A stretch of 38,058 bases of DNA, from contig NZ_CAJLKP010000061.1 in NCBI RefSeq assembly GCF_905207245.1, forward strand, positions 1-38,058. The letters are read 5' to 3'. Under the pieces are notes generated by a model that was not told the DNA's origin, made no database searches, and worked only from the letters and a program-made list of their open reading frames with translations. A program made the position numbers and the translations under genes. The DNA comes from an uncultured Bacteroides sp. Its GTDB lineage: Bacteria; Bacteroidota; Bacteroidia; Bacteroidales; Bacteroidaceae. This document shows, one piece after another, positions 8,592 to 16,230 of the stretch. Positions within the stretch are counted from its first letter, which is position 1, and the number at the start of each line of letters is the position of its first letter.

Positions 8592-11510
8592 TTAATATCC
8601 GAATATATCTTCTTGTTTCAATTCAATCACCGGACCTACTTTCTTCAAGGCATCCATATCCAGTTCTTTCTTATCACCGAGGATGGCGTATGTATAAGTG
8701 CGTCCCTTGATCCACTTATTCTGGAAATCGATGACATCCTTCAACGTCATGTTCTGTACATCCTTGTACAGTTGGATGCGGCTGTCTGTATTCTGTCCCA
8801 GATATTGAGCACTGATATAATCCCAGATAACATCCATCTTGATGGTACGATCAGTGCGCATACGGGCAATCATGCCATCTTTAGCCAGTTTGAAGGCGGC
8901 TTCTGATTCCGGCATGTTGTTGATGATATCATTGAATGTATTGATTGCATCTATCATCTTGTCATTCTGTGTGGCAATCTGAGTGCGCAGTGTATAAGGA
9001 TCAGTCAGGTAAGACGGTTTCAGCATACCTGCCCATGCAGAGTAAGCTAGACCGCGGCTTTCGCGCATTTCCTGGAATACGATAGAGTTCATACCACCAC
9101 CAAAGTATTCGTTATATAATTGACGGCCCGATTCGGCAGCAGGATCAAATTTCTCTCCCTTATTGGAAATCTGCGACATATAGATTTGCTTGGCATCATA
9201 AGGAGCGATGAATACCTTTGTTTCAGGTGTGAGTAGCGGTTCAAAATTGTTTCCTGCCGGAATCTCTTTCAAAGCTTCGGGCACCTGATGTTCTTTATTG
9301 ATGATAGCAAGCAAATCATCTTGGCTGCTCGGACCGTAATAAAGAATACGATGCTTGAAACTATTCAGTTCTTTGATGCGATCAATCAGTTCTTGCGGAT
9401 CCATGTAAGTCAGTTCCGATTCGCTCAGCAAGTTGGTGGCAGGAGATTTCGGACCATAAGTGGCATAACTCACCAGGCGTGAGAAGTTCTGCATCTGGTT
9501 CAGTTTTGCATCTTTACGAGCTTTCAATACGTCTTTAGCCATGTTGTCGTAAGCTTCTTTGTTCACTTGGGCGTTTGCCATCAGCTTTTCGAAGAGTTCC
9601 ATAGCGGCAGGCATGTTCTCATTGAGACCAGAGAGTACTACATAAGTGCGCTTGCTGCCCGGTGATACGAAGAATGAACAGGCAAGACGATAGAACTCGC
9701 TCTTCACTTCTTCGGGAGTCATGTCGGCGGTACCGAGGTATTCGAGGTACTGGGCGGCAGTTCCGAGTGCTTTATCATTGTTGCTGCCCATGTCGAAGAG
9801 GTAAATCAACTGGAAGATATCGTTCGTGGTGTTCTGTTTGTAGAGCACGGGGAGGTCTGATTTAGCTTTCAGTTGGGAAAGATCTTTGGAGTAATCCAGG
9901 AATACCGGTTCGATGGGTTGCACCACACTTGCCTGTATCTCTTTCAGGAAGCTGCTGACAGTGTCACGGTTCATCACAATAGGGGTGATCTCCGGTTTCG
10001 ACATTTTCTTTTCGTTCGGGTCTTTACCTTGTTTCTTATAAATGATGGCGTAGTTGTTATCTTTCAGATATTTGTTGGCGAAGGCTACAATGTCATCCTT
10101 CGTGAGTTTGGACATGCGGTCGAGGGCGGTTACTTCATCTGCCCAGTCGCTACCGTTTACGAATGATTCAACGAACATATCGGCACGTGCATCATTGTTT
10201 TCCAACTGCTGCATCTGATACAACTTGAAGTTGTTGATATTGGCTTCCAGCATCTTCTCGTCAAAGTCGCCGTCACGGAGTTTCTTCAACTCACCCAACA
10301 TCAGATCTTTCACTTCGTCCAAAGTTTGTCCTTGTTTGGGGCGTCCCTGCATCATCAATGCGCTGTAATCACTCATTGTCATAGGGTAGCAATAAGAACT
10401 TAAGGTCTTTTGCTGCTGTGTAAGGTCAAGGTCGAACAGACCGGCTTGTCCGTTATAAAGTATCTGGGAAACTACTTGCAATGTTTCCACATCTTTGCTG
10501 GCAGCTCCGGGGAAACGCCATGCCAGGGCAACACTTTCTGCATCCGGACCAAACACTTCGCGTACAATTGGTGCGGTAATATCCGTTTCTTTCGGCAAAT
10601 TCAGCTTCGGCAGGTCAGGGTTCGGTTTCAATCCGCCAAAGTATTTGTCGATAGTGGCAATCATCTGGTCGGGATCGAAATCACCAGAAAGACAGATAGC
10701 CATGTTGTTGGGCACATACCATTTCTTATAATATTCTTTGATATTCTTGATGGAAGGATTCTTCAGGTCTTCTTGTGTGCCGAGTACAGTTTGCGTGCCA
10801 TAAGGATGGTGGGGGAAGAGGGAAGAAAGTACCGCTTCATATACTTTGCGCGGGTCGCGGGTCAGTGACATATTCTTTTCTTCGTAAACTGTCTCCAATT
10901 CTGTATGGAAACCACGGATTACGCAGTTTTCAAAGCGTTCTGCCTGAATTTTTGCCCAGTTGTCAACTTGATTGCTGGGGATGTCTTCGGTATAGCAGGT
11001 TACGTCGAAACTGGTGTAGGCATTCGTTCCGTTGGCACCGATGGCAGCCATCAGCTTGTCATACTCGTTGGGAATGGCATACTTGGACGCTTCGTAAGAG
11101 ATGCTGTCTATTTTTGCATAAATGGCTTTGCGTTCAAGGCTGTCGGTAGTTTTGCGGTAGATTTCAAACTGCTCTTCAATCTGGTCGAGCAAAGGCTTTT
11201 CAATCTCATAATTCTGAGTACCGAAGTTGGTGGTACCTTTGAACATCAGGTGTTCAAAGTAGTGAGCTAATCCGGTGGTCTCTGCAGGGTCATTCTTTCC
11301 ACCTACACGTACGGCAATGTACGTCTGTATACGCGGTGTTTCCTTATTAACGGTCATATAAACTTTCAAACCGTTGTCCAGAGTGTAGATGCGCGCTTTC
11401 AGCGGATCGTTGGGCACTGTTTCGTAACTGTACTTCGAAGTACAACTTCCTAAGCTTATCGCTACCAATAGGATAAGCATTAAACCAATTTGTCGGAATA
11501 GTTTGTTCAT
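8592..11510 (-). CDS. M16 (insulinase/pitrilysin) zinc metalloprotease lipoprotein
   Basis: 972-aa two-repeat M16 peptidase. The inverted zinc motif HYFEH is at 83-87 in GLAHYFEHLMFKGT, and the downstream ligand Glu lies in LETVYEEKNMS. The second half carries the inactive partner repeat, including the R/Y segment SRGLAYSAWAG. The first methionine in frame (11558) would leave an odd 16-residue extension. Starting at 11510 gives a classic lipoprotein signal, MLILLVAISLGSC (C23). No acidic tract follows the cysteine, so the periplasmic face of a membrane is likely. Such proteases degrade peptides in the periplasm, and the natural substrate here is unknown. It is divergent from prfB. Confidence 0.93.
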   Translation of the reverse strand: MNKLFRQIGLMLILLVAISLGSCTSKYSYETVPNDPLKARIYTLDNGLKVYMTVNKETPRIQTYIAVRVGGKNDPAETTGLAHYFEHLMFKGTTNFGTQNYEIEKPLLDQIEEQFEIYRKTTDSLERKAIYAKIDSISYEASKYAIPNEYDKLMAAIGANGTNAYTSFDVTCYTEDIPSNQVDNWAKIQAERFENCVIRGFHTELETVYEEKNMSLTRDPRKVYEAVLSSLFPHHPYGTQTVLGTQEDLKNPSIKNIKEYYKKWYVPNNMAICLSGDFDPDQMIATIDKYFGGLKPNPDLPKLNLPKETDITAPIVREVFGPDAESVALAWRFPGAASKDVETLQVVSQILYNGQAGLFDLDLTQQQKTLSSYCYPMTMSDYSALMMQGRPKQGQTLDEVKDLMLGELKKLRDGDFDEKMLEANINNFKLYQMQQLENNDARADMFVESFVNGSDWADEVTALDRMSKLTKDDIVAFANKYLKDNNYAIIYKKQGKDPNEKKMSKPEITPIVMNRDTVSSFLKEIQASVVQPIEPVFLDYSKDLSQLKAKSDLPVLYKQNTTNDIFQLIYLFDMGSNNDKALGTAAQYLEYLGTADMTPEEVKSEFYRLACSFFVSPGSKRTYVVLSGLNENMPAAMELFEKLMANAQVNKEAYDNMAKDVLKARKDAKLNQMQNFSRLVSYATYGPKSPATNLLSESELTYMDPQELIDRIKELNSFKHRILYYGPSSQDDLLAIINKEHQVPEALKEIPAGNNFEPLLTPETKVFIAPYDAKQIYMSQISNKGEKFDPAAESGRQLYNEYFGGGMNSIVFQEMRESRGLAYSAWAGMLKPSYLTDPYTLRTQIATQNDKMIDAINTFNDIINNMPESEAAFKLAKDGMIARMRTDRTIKMDVIWDYISAQYLGQNTDSRIQLYKDVQNMTLKDVIDFQNKWIKGRTYTYAILGDKKELDMDALKKVGPVIELKQEDIFGY

Positions 11511-11536
11511 AAGCTGACTTATTAGATTGATAACTG

Positions 11537-11544
11537 CAAAAATA
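11537..11544 (-). promoter_or_regulatory. Bacteroides -7 box for M16 gene
   Basis: The minus strand reads TATTTTTG, an exact TAnnTTTG match, 26 bases upstream of the chosen start at 11510. It supports that start over the one at 11558, which would lie upstream of transcription. Confidence 0.55.
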
Positions 11545-11557
11545 TGCGTTTTTTTCA

Positions 11558-11565
11558 TACCTTTG
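11558..11565 (+). promoter_or_regulatory. Bacteroides -7 box for prfB
   Basis: TACCTTTG is an exact TAnnTTTG match on the plus strand, with the predicted start near 11572 and a leader of about 50 bases. It lies only 13 bases from the divergent -7 box of the M16 gene, so the two promoters overlap. Confidence 0.6.
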
Positions 11566-11623
11566 CACTCAAAAAGTAAATATTTTCAAAACTAACGGCT
11601 AATTTCAATCGTAAATAGGAATT

Positions 11624-12739
11624 ATGATTACCATAGAACAACTGAAAGACGTCAAAGAGCGTACCGAAGCACTCTATCGCTATTTGGATATAGAAGGGAA
11701 GAAAATCCAGGTGGAAGAAGAACAGTTACGCACCCAGGCTCCGGGCTTTTGGGACGACCAGAAGGCTGCCGAGGCACAGATGAAAAAGGTGAAAGGTTTG
11801 CAACAATGGATATCCGGCTATAATGAAATAAAGACATTGTCGGAAGAATTGCAGTTATCTTTTGATTTCTATAAGGACGACCTCGTAACCGAGGAAGAAG
11901 TGGACGAAGCTTTTGCAAAAGCCTCTGCGGCTCTTGAAGCATTTGAACTGAAGAACATGCTTCGTGACGAAGCCGACCAGATGGACTGCGTATTGAAAAT
12001 CAATTCCGGTGCAGGCGGCACAGAGAGTCAGGACTGGGCAAGCATGCTGATGCGTATGTATCTGCGTTATGCCGAAACCAACGGATATAAGGCTGTTATC
12101 TCTAACTTGCAGGAAGGTGATGAAGCGGGTATCAAAACCTGTACCATTGAGATTTCAGGTGATTATGCCTATGGCTACCTGAAAGGAGAAAACGGTGTGC
12201 ATCGTCTGGTGCGTGTGTCTCCCTACAATGCACAGGGCAAGCGTATGACTTCTTTCGCTTCCGTTTTCGTAACCCCGTTGGTGGATGATACGATTGAAGT
12301 GAACATCAATGTTGCCAATATCTCTTGGGATACTTTCCGCTCCAGTGGTGCCGGTGGTCAGAATGTAAATAAGGTGGAGTCCGGCGTTCGTCTGCGCTAC
12401 CAATTCAAGGACCCGTATACCGGTGAGGAAGAAGAAATCCTGATTGAAAATACCGAAACGCGCGACCAGCCCAAGAATCGTGAGAATGCAATGCGCCAGT
12501 TGCGCTCTATTTTATATGATAAGGAACTCCAACATCGCATGGCGGAACAGGCAAAGGTGGAAGCAGGCAAGAAAAAAATCGAATGGGGTTCGCAGATACG
12601 AAGCTATGTATTCGATGACCGCCGCGTGAAAGACCACAGAACCAATTTCCAGACTTCGGACGTGAACGGAGTGATGGACGGAAAATTGGATGGATTCATT
12701 AAAGCGTACCTGATGGAGTTTGCAGGACAAGAAGGATAA
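11624..12739 (+). CDS. prfB: Peptide chain release factor 2
   Basis: 371-aa class I release factor that recognises UGA/UAA in the ribosomal A site and triggers peptide release. The GGQ catalytic motif is at 244-246 (SGAGGQNVNK). The codon-recognition tripeptide, SPF in Escherichia coli RF2, reads SPY at 199-201 (LVRVSPYNAQGKRMTSF). The N-terminal coiled-coil domain and total length are normal. The gene reads through without the programmed +1 frameshift found in many prfB genes: the equivalent site (R-Y-L-D, residues 19-22, near 11684) is TAT TTG GAT with no in-frame UGA. Autoregulation by frameshifting is therefore absent. Confidence 0.96.
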   Translation: MITIEQLKDVKERTEALYRYLDIEGKKIQVEEEQLRTQAPGFWDDQKAAEAQMKKVKGLQQWISGYNEIKTLSEELQLSFDFYKDDLVTEEEVDEAFAKASAALEAFELKNMLRDEADQMDCVLKINSGAGGTESQDWASMLMRMYLRYAETNGYKAVISNLQEGDEAGIKTCTIEISGDYAYGYLKGENGVHRLVRVSPYNAQGKRMTSFASVFVTPLVDDTIEVNINVANISWDTFRSSGAGGQNVNKVESGVRLRYQFKDPYTGEEEEILIENTETRDQPKNRENAMRQLRSILYDKELQHRMAEQAKVEAGKKKIEWGSQIRSYVFDDRRVKDHRTNFQTSDVNGVMDGKLDGFIKAYLMEFAGQEG

Positions 12740-12767
12740 ACCGTATCCCTGTTTTAAAATAAAAGAT

Positions 12768-12805
12768 AATGGGTGTCATCTTTCATTCATAGGGTGGTAC
12801 CCATT
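12768..12805. terminator. Hairpin between convergent prfB and MACPF gene
   Basis: AATGGGT (12768-12774) pairs with ACCCATT (12799-12805), followed on the plus strand by CTTATTATT. The loop is long (24 bases), so this is a moderate terminator candidate for prfB and possibly for the minus-strand MACPF gene. Confidence 0.45.
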
Positions 12806-12812
12806 CTTATTA

Positions 12813-13811
12813 TTAATGATTGCAGTACTTCAGAATTGCATCTTTAATCTCTGACTTCTTCTTTGCATCCTGTATAAAATCACTTATTAGATATATACGT
12901 GTCGTAGACTGTCCGATTCCAATTAATTTTCCTTTTTGATAATCAATGCTTTCATTCCAATTCTGATATCCTGATATTTCGTTTTCTTTTCTAAGGGTGA
13001 TATGTGACTCGACTCCACCTATAACTCTGACATGGATCTTCACTTCATCATAACCTGCGAAAACTCTAGCCGGATTCACTGAATAATTAGAAGAAAAGAT
13101 TTCATAACTGTAGTATTGGGCTTGTCTTTTTAAATCGACATCATACTGGTTTTTGTCATGCTTGGCAGTACAGGAAATCGACATATACCCTCCTAACAAT
13201 ATATCAGTAAGAACATGTGTTCCATATCTTATCACAATTTCGTCGCCACTGCATTTCTCTAAATCATCTATAAATTCTTTAGATAAGAAATTATATAAAT
13301 ACTCCGGATATGTATCGAAAAGAGTGAATCTGCCAGTCGGTCTAATATATTCAACCTTGTAAAACTCATTGCTTTGCAGGTTCTCTTCAGTGTTTCCTAC
13401 ATCTTCTGCAAATAAATTCAGTACTTCATCTCCAATCTTTGCATTCACTCTGCTGTTTAAATAGATATTATCAATGTATCGCTTTAAATTTTTTTCCCCA
13501 TTGATAATAAAATCTCCACTTTGATAGAATCTGGACTTTTCCACTTCATTTTGTAAGCGGTCAATGTCGAGGACTCTACTCCTTATGTGCGTATATCCTT
13601 TAATGATACTTTTTTTGCAATCGAACCCTCTCCCTAACAGATCTATAAAGTTATATTCGGTATCATCTGTAGCAACTTCTATACGCAATGTTATGTCTGC
13701 ACATTCTTGAGGTTTTACTTCGGGTGGTATAACTTCAGGCTTAGCCTCATTTTGCTGACAGCCCCAAAGGAAAAATGCTAATATCACAATCTGATAATAG
13801 TTCTGTTTCAT
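12813..13811 (-). CDS. MACPF-domain lipoprotein, short form (putative pore-forming/antimicrobial protein)
   Basis: 332-aa lipoprotein (lipobox LWGC, C18) with a membrane attack complex/perforin domain over most of its length. The family signature is clear: RYGTHVLTDILLGG, with YGTH at 196-199 and GG at 207-208. MACPF proteins assemble into membrane pores. In Bacteroidales the family includes the BSAP antimicrobial proteins, which kill close relatives, but other members have no known activity. It is a paralogue of the next gene upstream: both share the N-terminal LLGxGxDC segment and the GIG-TT-I-ISDF end segment. This copy stops where the other continues with an extra C-terminal domain. The codon and base pattern is AT-rich. 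Target and killing activity are inference. Confidence 0.85.
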   Translation of the reverse strand: MKQNYYQIVILAFFLWGCQQNEAKPEVIPPEVKPQECADITLRIEVATDDTEYNFIDLLGRGFDCKKSIIKGYTHIRSRVLDIDRLQNEVEKSRFYQSGDFIINGEKNLKRYIDNIYLNSRVNAKIGDEVLNLFAEDVGNTEENLQSNEFYKVEYIRPTGRFTLFDTYPEYLYNFLSKEFIDDLEKCSGDEIVIRYGTHVLTDILLGGYMSISCTAKHDKNQYDVDLKRQAQYYSYEIFSSNYSVNPARVFAGYDEVKIHVRVIGGVESHITLRKENEISGYQNWNESIDYQKGKLIGIGQSTTRIYLISDFIQDAKKKSEIKDAILKYCNH

Positions 13812-13841
13812 GGTTTATGTTGTTATGTTAATATTTAAGTT

Positions 13842-13849
13842 CAAAAATA
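13842..13849 (-). promoter_or_regulatory. Bacteroides -7 box for the short MACPF gene
   Basis: The minus strand reads TATTTTTG, an exact TAnnTTTG match, 30 bases before the start at 13811. It suggests this gene can be transcribed independently of the upstream MACPF gene. Confidence 0.5.
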
Positions 13850-13942
13850 GCATATTATTCTTTATGTGGGAACTTTTTTATCAAATATTGTAATTTCAAA
13901 TAAAAAATATAAGATGATGAGAATTTGTTAAAAGAAAAGATG

Positions 13943-13995
13943 CAACGTAAAGTTTAGAACTTTTGACCCAAACAGCCATTCTGAACTTTACGTTG
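13943..13995. terminator. 17-bp hairpin between the two MACPF genes
   Basis: CAACGTAAAGTTTAGAA (13943-13959) is an inverted copy of 13979-13995 with one non-identical position and a 19-base loop. On the minus strand it is followed by CATCTTTTCTTTTAAC. It lies 55 bases past the long MACPF stop and 93 bases before the -7 box of the short MACPF gene, fitting a terminator between them. A second small palindrome, ATCTTAAGAT (14021-14030), sits nearer the stop. Confidence 0.55.
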
Positions 13996-14050
13996 ATTAG
14001 CAATAGGTATTGTTATGATAATCTTAAGATATCATCTACTTTCTCATTTC

Positions 14051-15589
14051 TTATTTTGGTGGTATCACGATATTAAGCCATAAAGATTGATCATTTGGAT
14101 TCCTGGGATGTAACTTATGGTCTGTAGTGCAAAAATATAATCCACTGTTTACATGCTTAAGCATATACTTGTCTTTTTGACCAGGTACACCTTCTATAGC
14201 CCATAACTGATCAGTCGAGCTTTCACTAAATCTTGGTAAATATATACTGCTTGATGAAGGAGTTACAAGTGCATAATCAATTGTTTGTTTTGTTCTTGTT
14301 CCGATACGATAATATTCACCATAAGGATAAAAGGTCCAATGTAACCTCCAAGCATCTGTGTCAGTTTCATCCCATGGATTAGCTTGACCCACTGGCAATC
14401 TGTTTATATAAGCATTTTGCTGTTGCCAAACATATTGAAGGTCCATTGCTGCAAGTATATACTGCTTGTTATTTGTTGTCAATGTATAATAGATGACGCC
14501 TAGTTCATAATCCAGGGTTTGCATAGTGTTCATATTTATTCTTTGCTTTTCACAATATCTCACAATAGCATCCTCTATTTCTTTCTTTTTAGAAGAATCA
14601 TCTACAAAGTCACTTATAAAGTGTATTTCTGTTGTATTGTCTCCAATTCCAATAATCTGTTCTGTGGTTATATCCACACTGTTTAACCAGTCAGTAAGGT
14701 CTATATTGATAGGAGCCATTTCCCCTTTAATCGGATCAAATGAAATAGATGTATTTATTGCTGCTTTTCCACCATAAGTTTTAATTGTTATACTTACGTC
14801 TTTGAAATTTTTGAAACGACTCTGTGCTTCTGTGCTTCCGGTACCAGCAGTAAAATATTTAGAGTATAAGTCGGCTTCTTTTTTAAATGAACTTTCATTG
14901 GCGGTAGTCGTCATTTTAGCATTAAAAATGATACTGCTTACTCCCCCTAATAAGATGTCACTGAGAACATGTGTCCCAAATTTTTCCACTATTTTATCTC
15001 CTGTAGAATTCTTTAAACTATTCAAAAAATTATCTGTTAAAAAATATTTCAGATAAGAAGGGGCGACTTCAGAGAGTTTTAGTTTTCTTGTTACTTTCTC
15101 GGAGTTCACTCGATAAAAACAGTACGAACTGCTAAATCGAGATGAGTCGTTATAAAAACTCTTTAAATCAGCACTAAACAACTTCACGCCTAATTTATTA
15201 ATCTCGGTACTAGCATTATATCTCGTATGCTGTCCACGGTTATATTCATCTAAATTGGCTCCCCATTCAGAATATAAATTTCCGCCGCCAGGGAGGATAG
15301 ATTCTTCAATAAAACCAGGTTCCATTGCAATTTCTTCTCTTGTGATAGGATCACGCCCTCTCCCAGATTTAAGTCGATCTAAGTCAATGACTTGTAACTT
15401 CCCATAAACAGATCCTTTAAAAGCGCTAAGAGTACAATCATAACCGTACCCCAACAAATCGTATTTACGATCTCCAGCAGCCCTTGTTGTAAGATCAGTA
15501 CTCTTTGCTGGCGTAAAATCTTCTAAATCAGTGTTGCAACTGAATAGAGTTAACAATAGTAATGCTAACGATAGAAAATGCTTTTTCAT
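14051..15589 (-). CDS. MACPF-domain lipoprotein, long form with extra C-terminal domain
   Basis: 512-aa lipoprotein (LFSC, C18; the next residues NTDLED are acidic, which suits surface export). The MACPF domain spans about 40-350, with signature KFGTHVLSDILLGG (FGTH 204-207, GG 215-216). The domain ends with GIGDNTTEIHFISDF and EIEDAIVRYC. Residues about 357-512 form a separate domain rich in aromatic and Gly/Asn residues. Its closing motif, LKHVNSGLYFCTTDHKLHPRN...LWLNIV, resembles carbohydrate-binding beta-trefoil/ricin-like repeats, but that reading is tentative. Such a domain would direct the pore to a glycan or surface receptor. It lies 145 bases downstream of the DUF3244 gene on the same strand, with no clear promoter of its own, so co-transcription is likely. 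Confidence 0.85.
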   Translation of the reverse strand: MKKHFLSLALLLLTLFSCNTDLEDFTPAKSTDLTTRAAGDRKYDLLGYGYDCTLSAFKGSVYGKLQVIDLDRLKSGRGRDPITREEIAMEPGFIEESILPGGGNLYSEWGANLDEYNRGQHTRYNASTEINKLGVKLFSADLKSFYNDSSRFSSSYCFYRVNSEKVTRKLKLSEVAPSYLKYFLTDNFLNSLKNSTGDKIVEKFGTHVLSDILLGGVSSIIFNAKMTTTANESSFKKEADLYSKYFTAGTGSTEAQSRFKNFKDVSITIKTYGGKAAINTSISFDPIKGEMAPINIDLTDWLNSVDITTEQIIGIGDNTTEIHFISDFVDDSSKKKEIEDAIVRYCEKQRINMNTMQTLDYELGVIYYTLTTNNKQYILAAMDLQYVWQQQNAYINRLPVGQANPWDETDTDAWRLHWTFYPYGEYYRIGTRTKQTIDYALVTPSSSSIYLPRFSESSTDQLWAIEGVPGQKDKYMLKHVNSGLYFCTTDHKLHPRNPNDQSLWLNIVIPPK

Positions 15590-15734
15590 AATCTTTTCTT
15601 TTTAAATTAAACAATATCATAAGTGTCCTGAACTGTTTCTTGAATCGTTTATTAAATGTCCTTATGTTAATCTGTTATGTAATATTGACAGAGAAATGGT
15701 TGTAGTCCTCTGGCTAAAACAAGCTTCTGATTAA

Positions 15735-16106
15735 TTAAGGTGTAAATAGCCCCCAAAGGGAGTACTCGCTATTCGTTAATTCAATAGTGTATATTTCTCC
15801 TTCTCTTATATTATTTAGCGGAAAGGAAAAAACTCGGTTGTCAAATATGGTAACGGCGTCTGAATAAACAATACTTTGGAATTCATTTAATATTGTTACT
15901 TGTAAGCAATCTAAGATAATCTCTGAATAGATGTAGATAGCGTTCCCATCATGAAAGACTTTGGGAATATAAGGGATTGAACGCTTGTCTTCACCCCAAC
16001 TTCTTTCAATAACCTTGATATTTATCTGCTCTTTGTCATCTTTCTGTTTGGCAAAAGAGACTAATGGCATCATAATGCACATAAATACGACCAATTTTTC
16101 TTTCAT
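15735..16106 (-). CDS. DUF3244 family small secreted protein
   Basis: 123-aa protein with a signal peptide (MKEKLVVFMCIMMPLVSFA, mature start at KQKDDKEQ). The mature part is one beta-sandwich-like domain with the DUF3244 pattern: DGNAIYIYSE..LDCLQVTIL near 50-72, IVYSDAVTI, and a final EGEIYTIELTNSEYSLWGLF. The family is largely confined to Bacteroidales, and its function is not established. Here it lies between a TPR-HTH regulator and a MACPF gene on one strand. Tandem 11-bp repeats and a weak -7 box lie directly upstream, so it looks like the first gene of the regulated unit. A guard, adaptor or self-protection role for the MACPF proteins is possible but unproven. Confidence 0.8.
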   Translation of the reverse strand: MKEKLVVFMCIMMPLVSFAKQKDDKEQINIKVIERSWGEDKRSIPYIPKVFHDGNAIYIYSEIILDCLQVTILNEFQSIVYSDAVTIFDNRVFSFPLNNIREGEIYTIELTNSEYSLWGLFTP

Positions 16107-16134
16107 ATTATTTATTGTTTAGAAATTCTGGGCG

Positions 16135-16142
16135 TAAATGTA
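16135..16142 (-). promoter_or_regulatory. Likely -7 box of the DUF3244-MACPF unit
   Basis: The minus strand reads TACATTTA, one mismatch from TAnnTTTG. The predicted start is near 16128, about 22 bases before the ATG at 16106. A weak promoter like this fits dependence on an activator bound at 16171-16192. Confidence 0.4.
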
Positions 16143-16170
16143 CGTTGATATAAGGAACAGCGTTCGAAAA

Positions 16171-16192
16171 TTTAGTACGGTTTTAGTACGGT
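16171..16192 (-). promoter_or_regulatory. Tandem 11-bp repeat, putative activator site
   Basis: TTTAGTACGGT occurs twice head-to-tail (16171-16181, 16182-16192), exactly one helical turn apart. On the minus strand the core is CCGTAC. It covers about -43 to -64 relative to the predicted start of the DUF3244 gene, a usual activator position. The CCGTAC core at 11-bp spacing recurs in the array at 18105-18202, upstream of the regulator gene. Confidence 0.6.
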
Positions 16193-16230
16193 TTTGATTT
16201 CAGAATATAAATAGTACTACCGTTTTCTCT

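Noticed and set aside
15621..15662. AAGTGTCCT and AAATGTCCT 33 bases apart ahead of the long MACPF gene
   Set aside because: The spacing is a multiple of 11, but two imperfect 9-base matches in AT-rich DNA can arise by chance; they are unlike the CCGTAC core.
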